A stretch of DNA of 64,000 nucleotides. Source: Desulfocurvus sp. (lineage in GTDB: Bacteria > Desulfobacterota > Desulfovibrionia > Desulfovibrionales > Desulfovibrionaceae). The position numbers and the translations under genes were made by a program. A model generated the notes under the pieces. The model was not told the origin of the DNA. It ran no database searches and saw nothing but the letters and a program-made list of their open reading frames with translations. Within the stretch, counting starts at the first letter, position 1. Every line of letters starts with the position of its first letter. Of this stretch, positions 17,692 to 25,551 are shown piece by piece. The stretch spans positions 1 through 64,000 of the forward strand of contig JAIMKR010000010.1 of the NCBI GenBank assembly GCA_020692325.1. The letters are read 5' to 3'.

Positions 17692-19113
17692 ATGCGCGCA
17701 CTCGTCCGTTTCGCCACCCCCATTCTTCTCCCCACCCTGCTCTGCGCCTGCACGCTGCGAGGGGCGACCGCTCCGGCCCCCGCACCACAGCAGGCGGCCG
17801 CGCCCGCCGCTCTCCTCGGCGAGGCCGAGGTCTGCGCCGCCCTCAACACGCTGGTGAACGACACCATCCCCGGCTCCACGGACGACGCCGCGCGCCGCGC
17901 CGCGCTCGCCAAGGATCTGAAGGGCGGCCGCGTTCCCGAATCGCTGTCCTGGACCGTGAGCCAGACCGTCGCCTTCAACCCGCCGCAGCTGGCGCGGATC
18001 TGGAGCGAACGGCAGAAAGCCGAGGGAAACGCCGCTGCTGGCTACACGGCGGCTCCGCCCCAGAATTACGCCCAGCTCAAGGGCGGCGTTGTGGAGCGCC
18101 GGCTGGGGCCCGAACTGTATCTCGTGCGCATGACATCCGGTGAATCGGCGCTGCTTAGCACCTCGCGCAAATTGCGCGACGGCGCGCGCCTGAACAAGCT
18201 GCTCGCCGCCGAGCAAAGCTCGCCACGGCCGGACAAGCACAACAACGATCTTGTGGACGAGCTTTCCGCCGACCAGTTCCGCCGGTTCGTGGAAATTTCA
18301 CGCGATGAGGCGCGCCGCCGCGAGACCATGCGCTCCCCCGCCCTGGCCGGCCTGCGCGCCCTGCGTGGTCAGGACGACGCTTCCGAACGCGCCATGGCCG
18401 CCGATCTGGCCCGGGTGGACACACTCACCCGCGAGGTCAACGCCGTCATCAGCCCACGGCTGCTGCCCCAGGGAACTGCGCCCACGGTCTTCATCCACAA
18501 TGTGCGGCGCATGGCCAAGACCTTCAGCCAGCATCAGTACTACCGCTACGCCCTGCCCGTCACCGACGCGCCCCAGGTGGACGCGGTCCTGCAAGGCTAC
18601 CTGAACGAGCGCCGGGACGACGTGCAGCACCTGCTGCGCAGCACCGGCGTCGGGCACGGCCGGACGCGGACCAACACCGACCGCATCATCTTCACGACCT
18701 ACACGGCATCGCCACGCCTGCTGTCCATCCGCTTCCAGGAACTGCGCGACACCGGCGGCGCGCATCCCAACACCACCTTCGCGTCCTTCGTCTTCGACAT
18801 GCGCACGCACAGACTTCTGAGGCTCGCCGACCTGTTCACCGACGAGCCGACGGCGCTCAAGCTGCTCTCCGAGCTGGCCACGCGACGCCTGGAGATGGCG
18901 CTGGATGGAACGACGTTCCCCGAAGGCTACGCGCCCAGGGCCGAGAACTTCTCCGTGTTCGTGCTGGACGGCGCGGATCTCGTGTTCACCTTCCCACCCT
19001 ATCAGGTGGCCAGCTACGCCCAGGGCCCGCAGACGCTGCGCGTGCCGCTGTGCCATCCGCGACTCCTGCCCCTGCTCTCGCCCGCGCTGCGTGAGGCGCT
19101 GGCCACCAAATAG
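17692..19113 (+). CDS. Lipoprotein with DUF3298/RsiV-like C-terminal domain
   Basis: A 473-aa exported protein. The ATG at 17692 has CGGAGG 6-7 nt upstream; the signal ends LLCAC, a likely lipobox. The N-terminal half (to about 240) is helical, Arg/Ala-rich and unrecognised. The C-terminal half contains RIIFTTYTASPRLLSIRFQELRDTGGAHPNTTFASFVFDM, then LRLADLFTD and VFTFPPYQVASYAQGPQTLRVPL, matching the DUF3298/DUF4163 pattern found in RsiV and in peptidoglycan-associated proteins. In RsiV this fold binds lysozyme, but no sigma factor lies nearby, so that role is not claimed. It is a single gene between two terminators. Confidence 0.7.
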   Translation: MRALVRFATPILLPTLLCACTLRGATAPAPAPQQAAAPAALLGEAEVCAALNTLVNDTIPGSTDDAARRAALAKDLKGGRVPESLSWTVSQTVAFNPPQLARIWSERQKAEGNAAAGYTAAPPQNYAQLKGGVVERRLGPELYLVRMTSGESALLSTSRKLRDGARLNKLLAAEQSSPRPDKHNNDLVDELSADQFRRFVEISRDEARRRETMRSPALAGLRALRGQDDASERAMAADLARVDTLTREVNAVISPRLLPQGTAPTVFIHNVRRMAKTFSQHQYYRYALPVTDAPQVDAVLQGYLNERRDDVQHLLRSTGVGHGRTRTNTDRIIFTTYTASPRLLSIRFQELRDTGGAHPNTTFASFVFDMRTHRLLRLADLFTDEPTALKLLSELATRRLEMALDGTTFPEGYAPRAENFSVFVLDGADLVFTFPPYQVASYAQGPQTLRVPLCHPRLLPLLSPALREALATK

Positions 19114-19192
19114 CCCCGGCGTCGCCGGCCGCGCGCGGGCACTCCGGCGAACCTCGCCACCGCGTCGCGCATTGAACTCATCGCCCCTTAGG

Positions 19193-19227
19193 AGCCGGCC
19201 GGTCGATTCCCGCCGGCTTCTTTTTTA
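19193..19227 (+). terminator. Terminator after the DUF3298-like gene
   Basis: AGCCGGC and GCCGGCT form the stem, followed by TCTTTTTT. Confidence 0.85.
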
Positions 19228-19348
19228 CGGTTCCGCCAGCCGCCGGGCGGGGGCATTCCCGCGACCTTGCCGCCCGGGGCGCGACGTGGCATGGAATGAA
19301 CAGGGTGGCGCGAGTGACCGCGCGGGCCCATGCAGCAGGAGGCCAACC

Positions 19349-20503
19349 ATGTCGCAGCCGGCCGCTCCCAGCGTTCCGCCCGGTCCCTTCGATCCCTTCG
19401 TCATCAAATCCCTCGCGCTGCCCAACCGCTTCGTGCGCTCGGCCACGTGGGAGGGGCTCGCCACCGATGCCGGCAATGTGACGCCAGGACTTTGCGAACG
19501 CATGGCCGAGCTGGCGCGAGGCGACGTGGGGCTCATCATCAGCGGCCACGCCTATGTCCGGCGCGACGGCCAGGCGGGATTCCGGCAGCTCGGCGTCCAC
19601 GACCCGGCGCAGGAGGAGGGGCTGGCGGCCATGGCCCGGGCCGCGCACGCCGCAGGCGGCCACATGGCCCTGCAGCTTGCCCACGCGGGAATGCAGGCGG
19701 GCACGGCGCGCACGGGGCTACCCGCGGTGGACCCCGGCGATCTGTCGGCCGAGGGGCTGCCGCCCTGCCAGGCGCTCACGGCCGGAGGCATCGCCGACTT
19801 GGTGGAGGCCTTCGCCCGCGCGGCGCTGCTGGCGAAAAACGCCGGCTTCGACGCCGTGCAGATCCACGCAGCCCACGGCTACCTGCTCAGCCAGTTTCTC
19901 TCTCCGGCCTGGAACCGCAGGACCGATGTCTACGGCGGCGCATTGGCCAACCGGGCACGCATGGCGGTCGAGACGGCGCGAGCCGTGCGCGCGGCCGTGG
20001 GACCGGACTATCCCGTGCTGGCCAAACTGAACGCCGAGGACTTCGTGTCCGGCGGGCAGACGCCGGCCGACGCCGTGGAGGCCGCGCGGCTGCTCGCCCA
20101 GGCCGGAGTGGACGCCATCGAGATTTCCGGCGGCTGCCGGCAGGGGGGCGAGACTCGGATGCCCGCGCGCAGGGGCCGCATCAAAAACCGCGAGGCCGAG
20201 GTCTACTACCGGGAGGCCGCTCGGCTGTACAAAAAACGCCGCGTGCCAGCCCCCCTCATCCTCGTGGGTGGCATCCGCTCCATCGAGACGGCCGAGGAGC
20301 TGCTCGCTTCGAGCGAGGCGGACCTCATCGCACTCTCCCGTCCCCTCATCTGCGAGCCGGACCTCGTGCACCGCTGGCGCAACGGCGACCGCCGGCCGGC
20401 GCTCTGCGTGTCGGACAACGCCTGCTATGGCCCCGCGAACGCTGGCGAGGGCGTCAGCTGCGTCACCTTCGCCAAGCGCCTCGCCACGACAAGGATGTCC
20501 TGA
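19349..20503 (+). CDS. NADH:flavin oxidoreductase (Old Yellow Enzyme family)
   Basis: A 384-aa FMN-dependent TIM-barrel enzyme. The ATG at 19349 has AGGAGG 6 nt upstream; the track ORF starts 148 codons earlier inside the preceding gene. Motifs: LPNRFVRSATWEGLATDAGNVT near the start, LQLAHAGMQA, FDAVQIHAAHGYLLSQFLSP with the substrate-binding His region, RTDVYGGALANRARM, EISGG and LVGGIRS with LIALSRPLICEPDLV for FMN phosphate binding. The Cys pattern near the end (CVSDNACYG...GVSCV) resembles the [4Fe-4S] loop of 2,4-dienoyl-CoA-type reductases, but the protein stops there without the second FAD domain. Reduces activated alkenes; physiological substrate unknown. Confidence 0.92.
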   Translation: MSQPAAPSVPPGPFDPFVIKSLALPNRFVRSATWEGLATDAGNVTPGLCERMAELARGDVGLIISGHAYVRRDGQAGFRQLGVHDPAQEEGLAAMARAAHAAGGHMALQLAHAGMQAGTARTGLPAVDPGDLSAEGLPPCQALTAGGIADLVEAFARAALLAKNAGFDAVQIHAAHGYLLSQFLSPAWNRRTDVYGGALANRARMAVETARAVRAAVGPDYPVLAKLNAEDFVSGGQTPADAVEAARLLAQAGVDAIEISGGCRQGGETRMPARRGRIKNREAEVYYREAARLYKKRRVPAPLILVGGIRSIETAEELLASSEADLIALSRPLICEPDLVHRWRNGDRRPALCVSDNACYGPANAGEGVSCVTFAKRLATTRMS

Positions 20504-20545
20504 GTCCGCCGTTCCGCGCGCTTCCTTCCCGGTGGAACACTCCCA

Positions 20546-20568
20546 TATGCGAGGATTCCCGTCGCATA
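20546..20568. promoter_or_regulatory. Palindrome, possible enhancer-binding-protein site
   Basis: A perfect inverted repeat TATGCGA-N9-TCGCATA lies in AT-richer DNA about 90 nt upstream of the sigma-54-like promoter. That distance and form fit an upstream activating sequence for a bacterial enhancer-binding protein, one of which is encoded 940 nt downstream. Confidence 0.45.
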
Positions 20569-20657
20569 GTTCCTATTTTATGGGAATATACGCAGTCTCT
20601 CACCTGGACAAAACAGCCATCCTTGCGGAATCATTACATCGCAATGCGTATCAGGCC

Positions 20658-20674
20658 CTGGCACGATTGTTGAT
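20658..20674 (+). promoter_or_regulatory. Sigma-54-like promoter
   Basis: CTGGCACGATTGTTGAT matches the consensus YTGGCACGRNNNTTGCW at all defined positions except the -12 C, which is A. The -12 GC is normally important, so the call is tentative. It points toward the Hpt, sigma-54 regulator and kinase genes. Confidence 0.45.
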
Positions 20675-21069
20675 GATGTGAGGGCATGAATGCAAACGGC
20701 CAAACCCCAAACGGCTTTCCCTTCCGCGAAACGCAGCGACGCGCACGCCATGAGCGGCCGACCGAACAAAACGACGGCTTAGGCGTGACCTCGGCGGCGC
20801 GCATCCGCCGCGCGCGGGGCCGGGCTCTTGCGCCCGCGGCGCCGGCAGGCCGGATGGACACGCCGGAGCATGGCGAATGTCCCGGTTTGACCGGGCTCAT
20901 CGAAATGGCGCCCGGTACGCACAAGCCGACTAAATCGCCCATGGGCGCGCCGAAGCGCGACCGGGGCATGCCGCTCGTTGGGGCGGGACCGGATGCGGAG
21001 CATTGCGGTTGGACGCGGAAACGCCAACCCGCCGGCGACGACGGCGGGCGGGCAGCCTGAGGAGCGACG

Positions 21070-21432
21070 ATGTCCACTGCGGAAACCGTGCCCGAGGAAT
21101 GTCAGGGCCTGGATTTCGACAAAACGCTGGCGGGGCTGCCGGACCGATTGGGGGAGATGTTCTTCACCGAGGGGGAGCAGCGGCTCCTCGATCTGGACCG
21201 GGCCATGGCCGGCCACGACGCCAAGGCGGTGATGGACGCAGCCCACTCCCTGGCGGGGCTCACGGGGCTTTTGCACATCCAGGCGCTGCCCGGCTATGCG
21301 CAGGAAATTTACGCGGCGGCCGAACGCCGCGATCTGGAAGCGGCGCGACCCGCCCACGAACGTTTACGGATCGTTTTCAACTGGGCGCTGGAACGCCTGC
21401 GGCCAAACCAAAGGCAAGGCGCGCGGAACTGA
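21070..21432 (+). CDS. Histidine phosphotransfer (Hpt) domain protein
   Basis: A 120-aa all-helical protein, ATG with GAGGAGCGACG upstream. The phosphorylatable His lies in DAAHSLAGLTGLLHIQAL; the usual HxLKG motif has Ala in place of Lys. LPGYAQEIYAAAERRDLEAA follows, typical of Hpt helix packing. A stand-alone Hpt protein passes phosphate between a receiver and another receiver. The next gene encodes a receiver-containing sigma-54 activator, and a histidine kinase lies further along, so a relay is inferred; the kinase here has no receiver, so another hybrid kinase may be the donor. Confidence 0.8.
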   Translation: MSTAETVPEECQGLDFDKTLAGLPDRLGEMFFTEGEQRLLDLDRAMAGHDAKAVMDAAHSLAGLTGLLHIQALPGYAQEIYAAAERRDLEAARPAHERLRIVFNWALERLRPNQRQGARN

Positions 21433-21506
21433 CGTTTGCCTGATTTCCTGGGCTTGGCTATGCTGGAGCGAATTCCCCCACAGGCGACCCCCCAACGAGG
21501 CATATT

Positions 21507-23033
21507 GTGATCAAGGCCTTAATCATAGACGACGACGATTTCTTCGCCCAACTGCTCGCGTCCATGCTCACCGGACCGGACGTCGAGGCCGTGCTCGCCA
21601 GCAGCCTTTCCCAGGCGCGGGAGCAGCTCGACGCCGATGCCTTCGACGTGGTGTTTCTGGACGTGCGCCTGCCCGACGGCAACGGTCTGGACCTCGTTCC
21701 GCGCATCAGGGAGCAGGCGGGCGCGCCGGAACTCATCATCATGACCGGCCTGGGCGATCCCGACGGCGCGGAACTGGCCGTGCGCAACGGCGCGTGGGAC
21801 TACATCCAGAAGACAGGCTCGCCCGAGGGCTTGCAGCTCTCCTTCCGGCGCGCGCTGGAATACCGGCGCAAAAAGCAGTCCGCCCAGCCCGTGGAGCGCC
21901 GGGGCATCGTGGGCGGCAGCCCGCGGCTGACCGAGGTCATCGATCAGATGGCCCGAGCGGCGAGAAGCTCGGCCAACGTGCTCATTCTGGGTGAAACGGG
22001 CACCGGCAAGGAGGTGTTCGCCCGCGCGGTGCACGCCAACAGCCAGCGCAGCCAGAAAAACTACGTGGTGGTGGACTGCGCCTCGCTGCAGGAGGCGCTG
22101 GTGGGCAGCGATCTCTTCGGCCACCGGCGCGGGGCCTTCACCGGCGCGGTGTCGGACAAGGCCGGCGTGCTTCAGCGGGCCGACGGCGGCACACTCTTCC
22201 TCGATGAGATCAGCGAACTTTCCCTGGAGATGCAGAAAAGCTTTCTGCGCCTGCTGGAGACGCGCACCTTCCGCCCTCTGGGCGACACGCGCGAGGTGCG
22301 CCTGGACTTCCGCCTTGTGTGCGCCAGCAACAAGGGCCTGGCCGACATGGTGGAGGCCGGCACCTTCCGCGAGGACCTGTTCTACCGCATCCGCTCCGCC
22401 GTGCTGCAACTGCCCCCCCTGCGCGAGATCAAGGACGATGTGCTCCCCATCGCCCAGCACCACCTGGAGCGCATCTGCCAGGACAGCCGGCTGAGTCAAA
22501 AAACGCTCTCCGGCGAACTCAAGTCCTTCCTGCGCGAGTATTCCTGGCCGGGCAACGTGCGCGAGCTCGTCCACGTGCTGGAGGCCATGGTGGCCTGCGC
22601 GCCGGACGAGGAGATGCTGCTGCCGGCGCATCTGCCCCAGGAGTTGCGCATCCAGCTGTTGCGCGCCCGCGTGGGCAGAACGGGCGGTCTGGCCTGCGCC
22701 CCGGCGCGGCCCGATGCAGCTGTCGCCCCCGACGGTGGTCTGGCCAGCTGGAACGCCTACAAAAAGCGAGAGCAGGAGCGCGTGGAGTGCGCCTATCTGG
22801 ACAATCTGGTCCAAGCCAGCGGCGGCGACCTCAAGCGCGCCATGCACATCTCCGGTCTGAGCCCCTCGCGCCTGTACGGCCTGCTCGGCAAGTACGGGCG
22901 TTCGCTCAGCGGCGGCGTCGCGCGCGGATCCCGCCGGGGCGGCCACGACGGCCATGGGGCCGGTGCCGAAGGGCGCGGCGGGACCGGAACCTCCAGCGAG
23001 ACGCCGCCAGGCGCCGCCACGGAGAAACGATGA
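21507..23033 (+). CDS. NtrC-type sigma-54-dependent response regulator
   Basis: A 508-aa activator starting at a GTG (21507) with a weak CGAGG site. The receiver (1-120) has the acidic pocket IIDDDD, the phospho-Asp in VFLDVRLPDG and the Lys in IQKTGS. The AAA+ domain (about 135-380) has Walker A GETGTGKE, the sigma-54 contact loop GAFTGA, Walker B GGTLFLDE and the R-finger region FREDLFYRI. A Fis-type HTH follows near 440-465 (GGDLKRAMHISGLSPSRLYGLL). A Gly/Arg-rich tail of about 40 residues is unusual. It probably activates a sigma-54 promoter, possibly its own at 20658. Confidence 0.95.
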   Translation: MIKALIIDDDDFFAQLLASMLTGPDVEAVLASSLSQAREQLDADAFDVVFLDVRLPDGNGLDLVPRIREQAGAPELIIMTGLGDPDGAELAVRNGAWDYIQKTGSPEGLQLSFRRALEYRRKKQSAQPVERRGIVGGSPRLTEVIDQMARAARSSANVLILGETGTGKEVFARAVHANSQRSQKNYVVVDCASLQEALVGSDLFGHRRGAFTGAVSDKAGVLQRADGGTLFLDEISELSLEMQKSFLRLLETRTFRPLGDTREVRLDFRLVCASNKGLADMVEAGTFREDLFYRIRSAVLQLPPLREIKDDVLPIAQHHLERICQDSRLSQKTLSGELKSFLREYSWPGNVRELVHVLEAMVACAPDEEMLLPAHLPQELRIQLLRARVGRTGGLACAPARPDAAVAPDGGLASWNAYKKREQERVECAYLDNLVQASGGDLKRAMHISGLSPSRLYGLLGKYGRSLSGGVARGSRRGGHDGHGAGAEGRGGTGTSSETPPGAATEKR

Positions 23034-23349
23034 TGCGGGCTCGAGCCGCGCGGCGCGGCGAAGCCGGCGACGAAATTTCCCGTCCGACGGAGGGGCATTG
23101 GCTTCCAATCCCCCACCGTCGGCTCCGGGAGAGGCAACGCGCGTGGACAGTCCGGACGACGGAGTGGGGGTTGAGTGGTGGCTCCCTCTCCGTGAATAGG
23201 CCCATCCTCATATCGTCCGGACGTCCAGCGTGCGGGAGCGACTCCCCAGAAACACGCGCGCGCCTCCTCTTTGTCCCCCCCCGGCGGCTCTTGTTGTCCG
23301 CCGGGGGCCGGGATGGGGAGTTTTTTCCCAGCCCGACGCGGAGCGGACG
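23034..23349 (+). other. Intergenic region with a strong hairpin
   Basis: A 316-nt gap between regulator and kinase. At 23277-23307 a perfect CCCCCGGCGG / CCGCCGGGGG stem with a 10-nt loop is followed 14 nt later by TTTTTT, so it may attenuate transcription into the kinase gene. The rest is GC-rich with no gene I can support. Confidence 0.5.
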
Positions 23350-25551
23350 GTGAGAAACATCTTTTTCAGCTCCCTGCGCAACAGCCTCATCACCCTGGTG
23401 ACACTGGCCGTTCTGCCCGCGCTGGCGGTTATTCTGCACTCCAGCCTGGAAAACCGCGAGCGCGCCATCGCCGACGCCCGCGGCGACGCCCTGCGCGTGG
23501 CGCAAATCCTGGCCCGCGAGCAGCAACTCATCACCATGCGCGCGGAACAGCTGCTGACCCTGCTGGCGCAAATGCCGCAGGTGCGCGGCATGGACGGACA
23601 TGCCACCACGGCGCTGCTGCGCCGGCTCAAAACGCACAGCTCCGTGTTCATCAACATCATCGCGACCGACGCCAAGGGCCGCGTCTTCGCCTCGGCCCTG
23701 CCCATGCAGCACCCGCAGGAACTCAAAATCGGCTCCAACCTGGAAGATACCCTGGAAAACGGCGAATTCGCCGTGGGCGGACGCGAACTGGGACTGCGCG
23801 GCATCGCGCGCGAGCCGCTCATCCACTTCGCCTACCCCATCGCCGACGGGGACGGCCAGACCATCGGTCTGCTCACCACCGCGCTGCGGCCCGACCGTTA
23901 CGACCAAGTCTTCAACGTCGCCTCGCTGCCGCCAGGTTCGGTGCTCTCCATAGCCGATCGCGACGGCAACCGGCTCTACCGTTACCCCGCGTCCGAATCG
24001 GCCTCCAACGGCCGCAAGCTCGTCATGGAGCTCTGGGACCTCATCAGCGGACCCGTCCCCACGGGCGCGGCCACCGTGACCCAGGCCGACGGAGTGCGAC
24101 GCATCGTGGCCTACGCCCAGCTGCGCCTGCGGCCGGAGGATAAACCCTATCTCTACATCGCCGTGGGCATTCCCGAAAAGCAAGCCCTGCGCGGCGCCAT
24201 CGACACCCTGCGCCGCGACCTGCTGCTGCTGGCCGCCTCGGCCTTGCTGGCCGTACTGGTGGCCTGGGGCGTGGGCGGCATCGTCATCGGCCGGCCGGTG
24301 CAGCGCCTGACGGCCGTGGCGCGCCGACTGGGCGGCGGCGATCTGGACGCGCGCAGCGGCGGACCCGAGGAATTCGGCGAGCTGTCCTTGCTGGCCAAGA
24401 CCCTGGACAACATGGCCGACGCTCTTTCCGAGGACATCACCGCGCGCGAGGCGGCCGAGCACGAGCTGCGCAAAAGCGAGGCGCTGCTGCGCATGATCCT
24501 CGACGGTCTGCCCGTGGGTGTGTGGATGTCCGACCCGGATGGCCGCGTGCTTTACGCCAACCAAGTCAGCCGCGACATATGGGGCGCGGACGAAAACGGC
24601 CTGCCCGTTCTTGGCGCGGGGTTCCTGGCCTGGCGACACGCCACGGAGGAGCCGCTGCCCTACGCCGATTTCGTCCTGCCCAGGGTCATCGCCACGCACA
24701 CCCCCCAGCCGCAGCAGGTGCTGGAGGTGGAGGCTCCCGTCCGACACGGCCGGCTCATCGTCAACTGCTCGGCCATTCCCCTTCTCGCCGAGGAGGGCGG
24801 CCTGCGCGCGGTCATCGTCGTGCTTGAGGACATCACCGAGCGCACCCAGCGCGAGCAGGCGCGGGAAAGCATCGAGCACATGATGCGCCACGACCTGCGC
24901 AGCCCGCTCATTGGCTTCGTGAGCCTGCCGCAGCTGTTGCTCACGCAGCCGAACCTCACGGAGGAGCAACGCGACTGGGTCACCCGGCTGCAAGTCTCCG
25001 CCCAGAACATGCTGCGCATCATCGACGCCTATCTCAAACTCTCGCGCATCGAACGCGGCAGCCTCGCGCTGGAGACCGAGCAAACCGACCTCGTGCGCAC
25101 GGTCCACGCCGTGCGCCAAAGCCTGGAGCCGCTGCCGCAGTGCTCGGGCTGCCACGTGCTCATCACGCTGAACGGCGCGCCGCAGCTGCCTGGCCAGCGC
25201 TTTCCCCTGGACTGCGAGCCGACGCTCGCCGCCACCATGCTCTCCAATCTGCTGAAAAACGCCATGGAGGCCGCGCCCGAGGGGGGCATCATCGGCATCG
25301 ATCTCACCGACCTCGGCGAGACGGCGCGCATCACCATCACAAATCCCGGCGAGGTTCCCCGCGCCATCCGGCCGCGCTTCTTCGAGAAGTACGTCACCAC
25401 CGGCAAGCCCACCGGGACAGGCATGGGCACGTATTCCGCCAAGCGCATCGCCGAATTCCACGGCGGCTCAATCTCCCTCGACGTCTCCATACCCGGCCAG
25501 ACCTCCGTGAGCGTGGTGCTGCCCAAAAATCACGCGAGGCCGGCTCGATGA
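23350..25551 (+). CDS. Membrane sensor histidine kinase (Cache-HAMP-PAS-HisKA-HATPase)
   Basis: A 733-aa kinase. I choose the GTG at 23350 (MRNIFFSSLRNS), with GCGGAG upstream; the track start is 40 codons earlier without signals. Order: TM1 at about 10-30, a large extracytoplasmic dCache-like sensor (about 35-285), TM2 (LLLLAASALLAVLVAWGVGGIVIG), HAMP (to about 355), PAS (375-510, GVWMSDPDGRVLYANQVSRDIWG), H box HMMRHDLRSPLIG with phospho-His, N box NLLKNAMEAAP and G boxes (GTGMGTYSAKRI). The ATP lid is short. It is the natural partner of the sigma-54 regulator just upstream and overlaps the next gene by ATGA. Confidence 0.93.
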   Translation: MRNIFFSSLRNSLITLVTLAVLPALAVILHSSLENRERAIADARGDALRVAQILAREQQLITMRAEQLLTLLAQMPQVRGMDGHATTALLRRLKTHSSVFINIIATDAKGRVFASALPMQHPQELKIGSNLEDTLENGEFAVGGRELGLRGIAREPLIHFAYPIADGDGQTIGLLTTALRPDRYDQVFNVASLPPGSVLSIADRDGNRLYRYPASESASNGRKLVMELWDLISGPVPTGAATVTQADGVRRIVAYAQLRLRPEDKPYLYIAVGIPEKQALRGAIDTLRRDLLLLAASALLAVLVAWGVGGIVIGRPVQRLTAVARRLGGGDLDARSGGPEEFGELSLLAKTLDNMADALSEDITAREAAEHELRKSEALLRMILDGLPVGVWMSDPDGRVLYANQVSRDIWGADENGLPVLGAGFLAWRHATEEPLPYADFVLPRVIATHTPQPQQVLEVEAPVRHGRLIVNCSAIPLLAEEGGLRAVIVVLEDITERTQREQARESIEHMMRHDLRSPLIGFVSLPQLLLTQPNLTEEQRDWVTRLQVSAQNMLRIIDAYLKLSRIERGSLALETEQTDLVRTVHAVRQSLEPLPQCSGCHVLITLNGAPQLPGQRFPLDCEPTLAATMLSNLLKNAMEAAPEGGIIGIDLTDLGETARITITNPGEVPRAIRPRFFEKYVTTGKPTGTGMGTYSAKRIAEFHGGSISLDVSIPGQTSVSVVLPKNHARPAR

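Larger units (their letters stand above)
20504..21069. other. Long regulatory-looking gap before the Hpt/response-regulator genes
   Basis: A 566-nt gap. The first 180 nt are clearly less GC-rich than the surroundings and carry the palindrome and sigma-54-like site listed separately. The remainder is GC-rich. An ORF at 20686-21060 (124 aa) starts just after the sigma-54-like site and ends at the Hpt ribosome binding site, but it is low-complexity, Arg/Pro/Gly-rich and resembles nothing I know, so I do not call it a gene. Confidence 0.5.

Noticed and set aside
20686-21060. 124-aa ORF between the sigma-54-like site and the Hpt gene
   Set aside because: It has a low-complexity Arg/Pro/Gly-rich product, no recognisable domain and weak translation signals. 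GC-rich DNA opens such frames by chance, although its position makes it worth testing by RNA or proteome data.
22906-25461. 851-aa minus-strand ORF opposite the histidine kinase
   Set aside because: Antisense shadow of GC-rich coding DNA; the plus strand carries H, N and G boxes in order.
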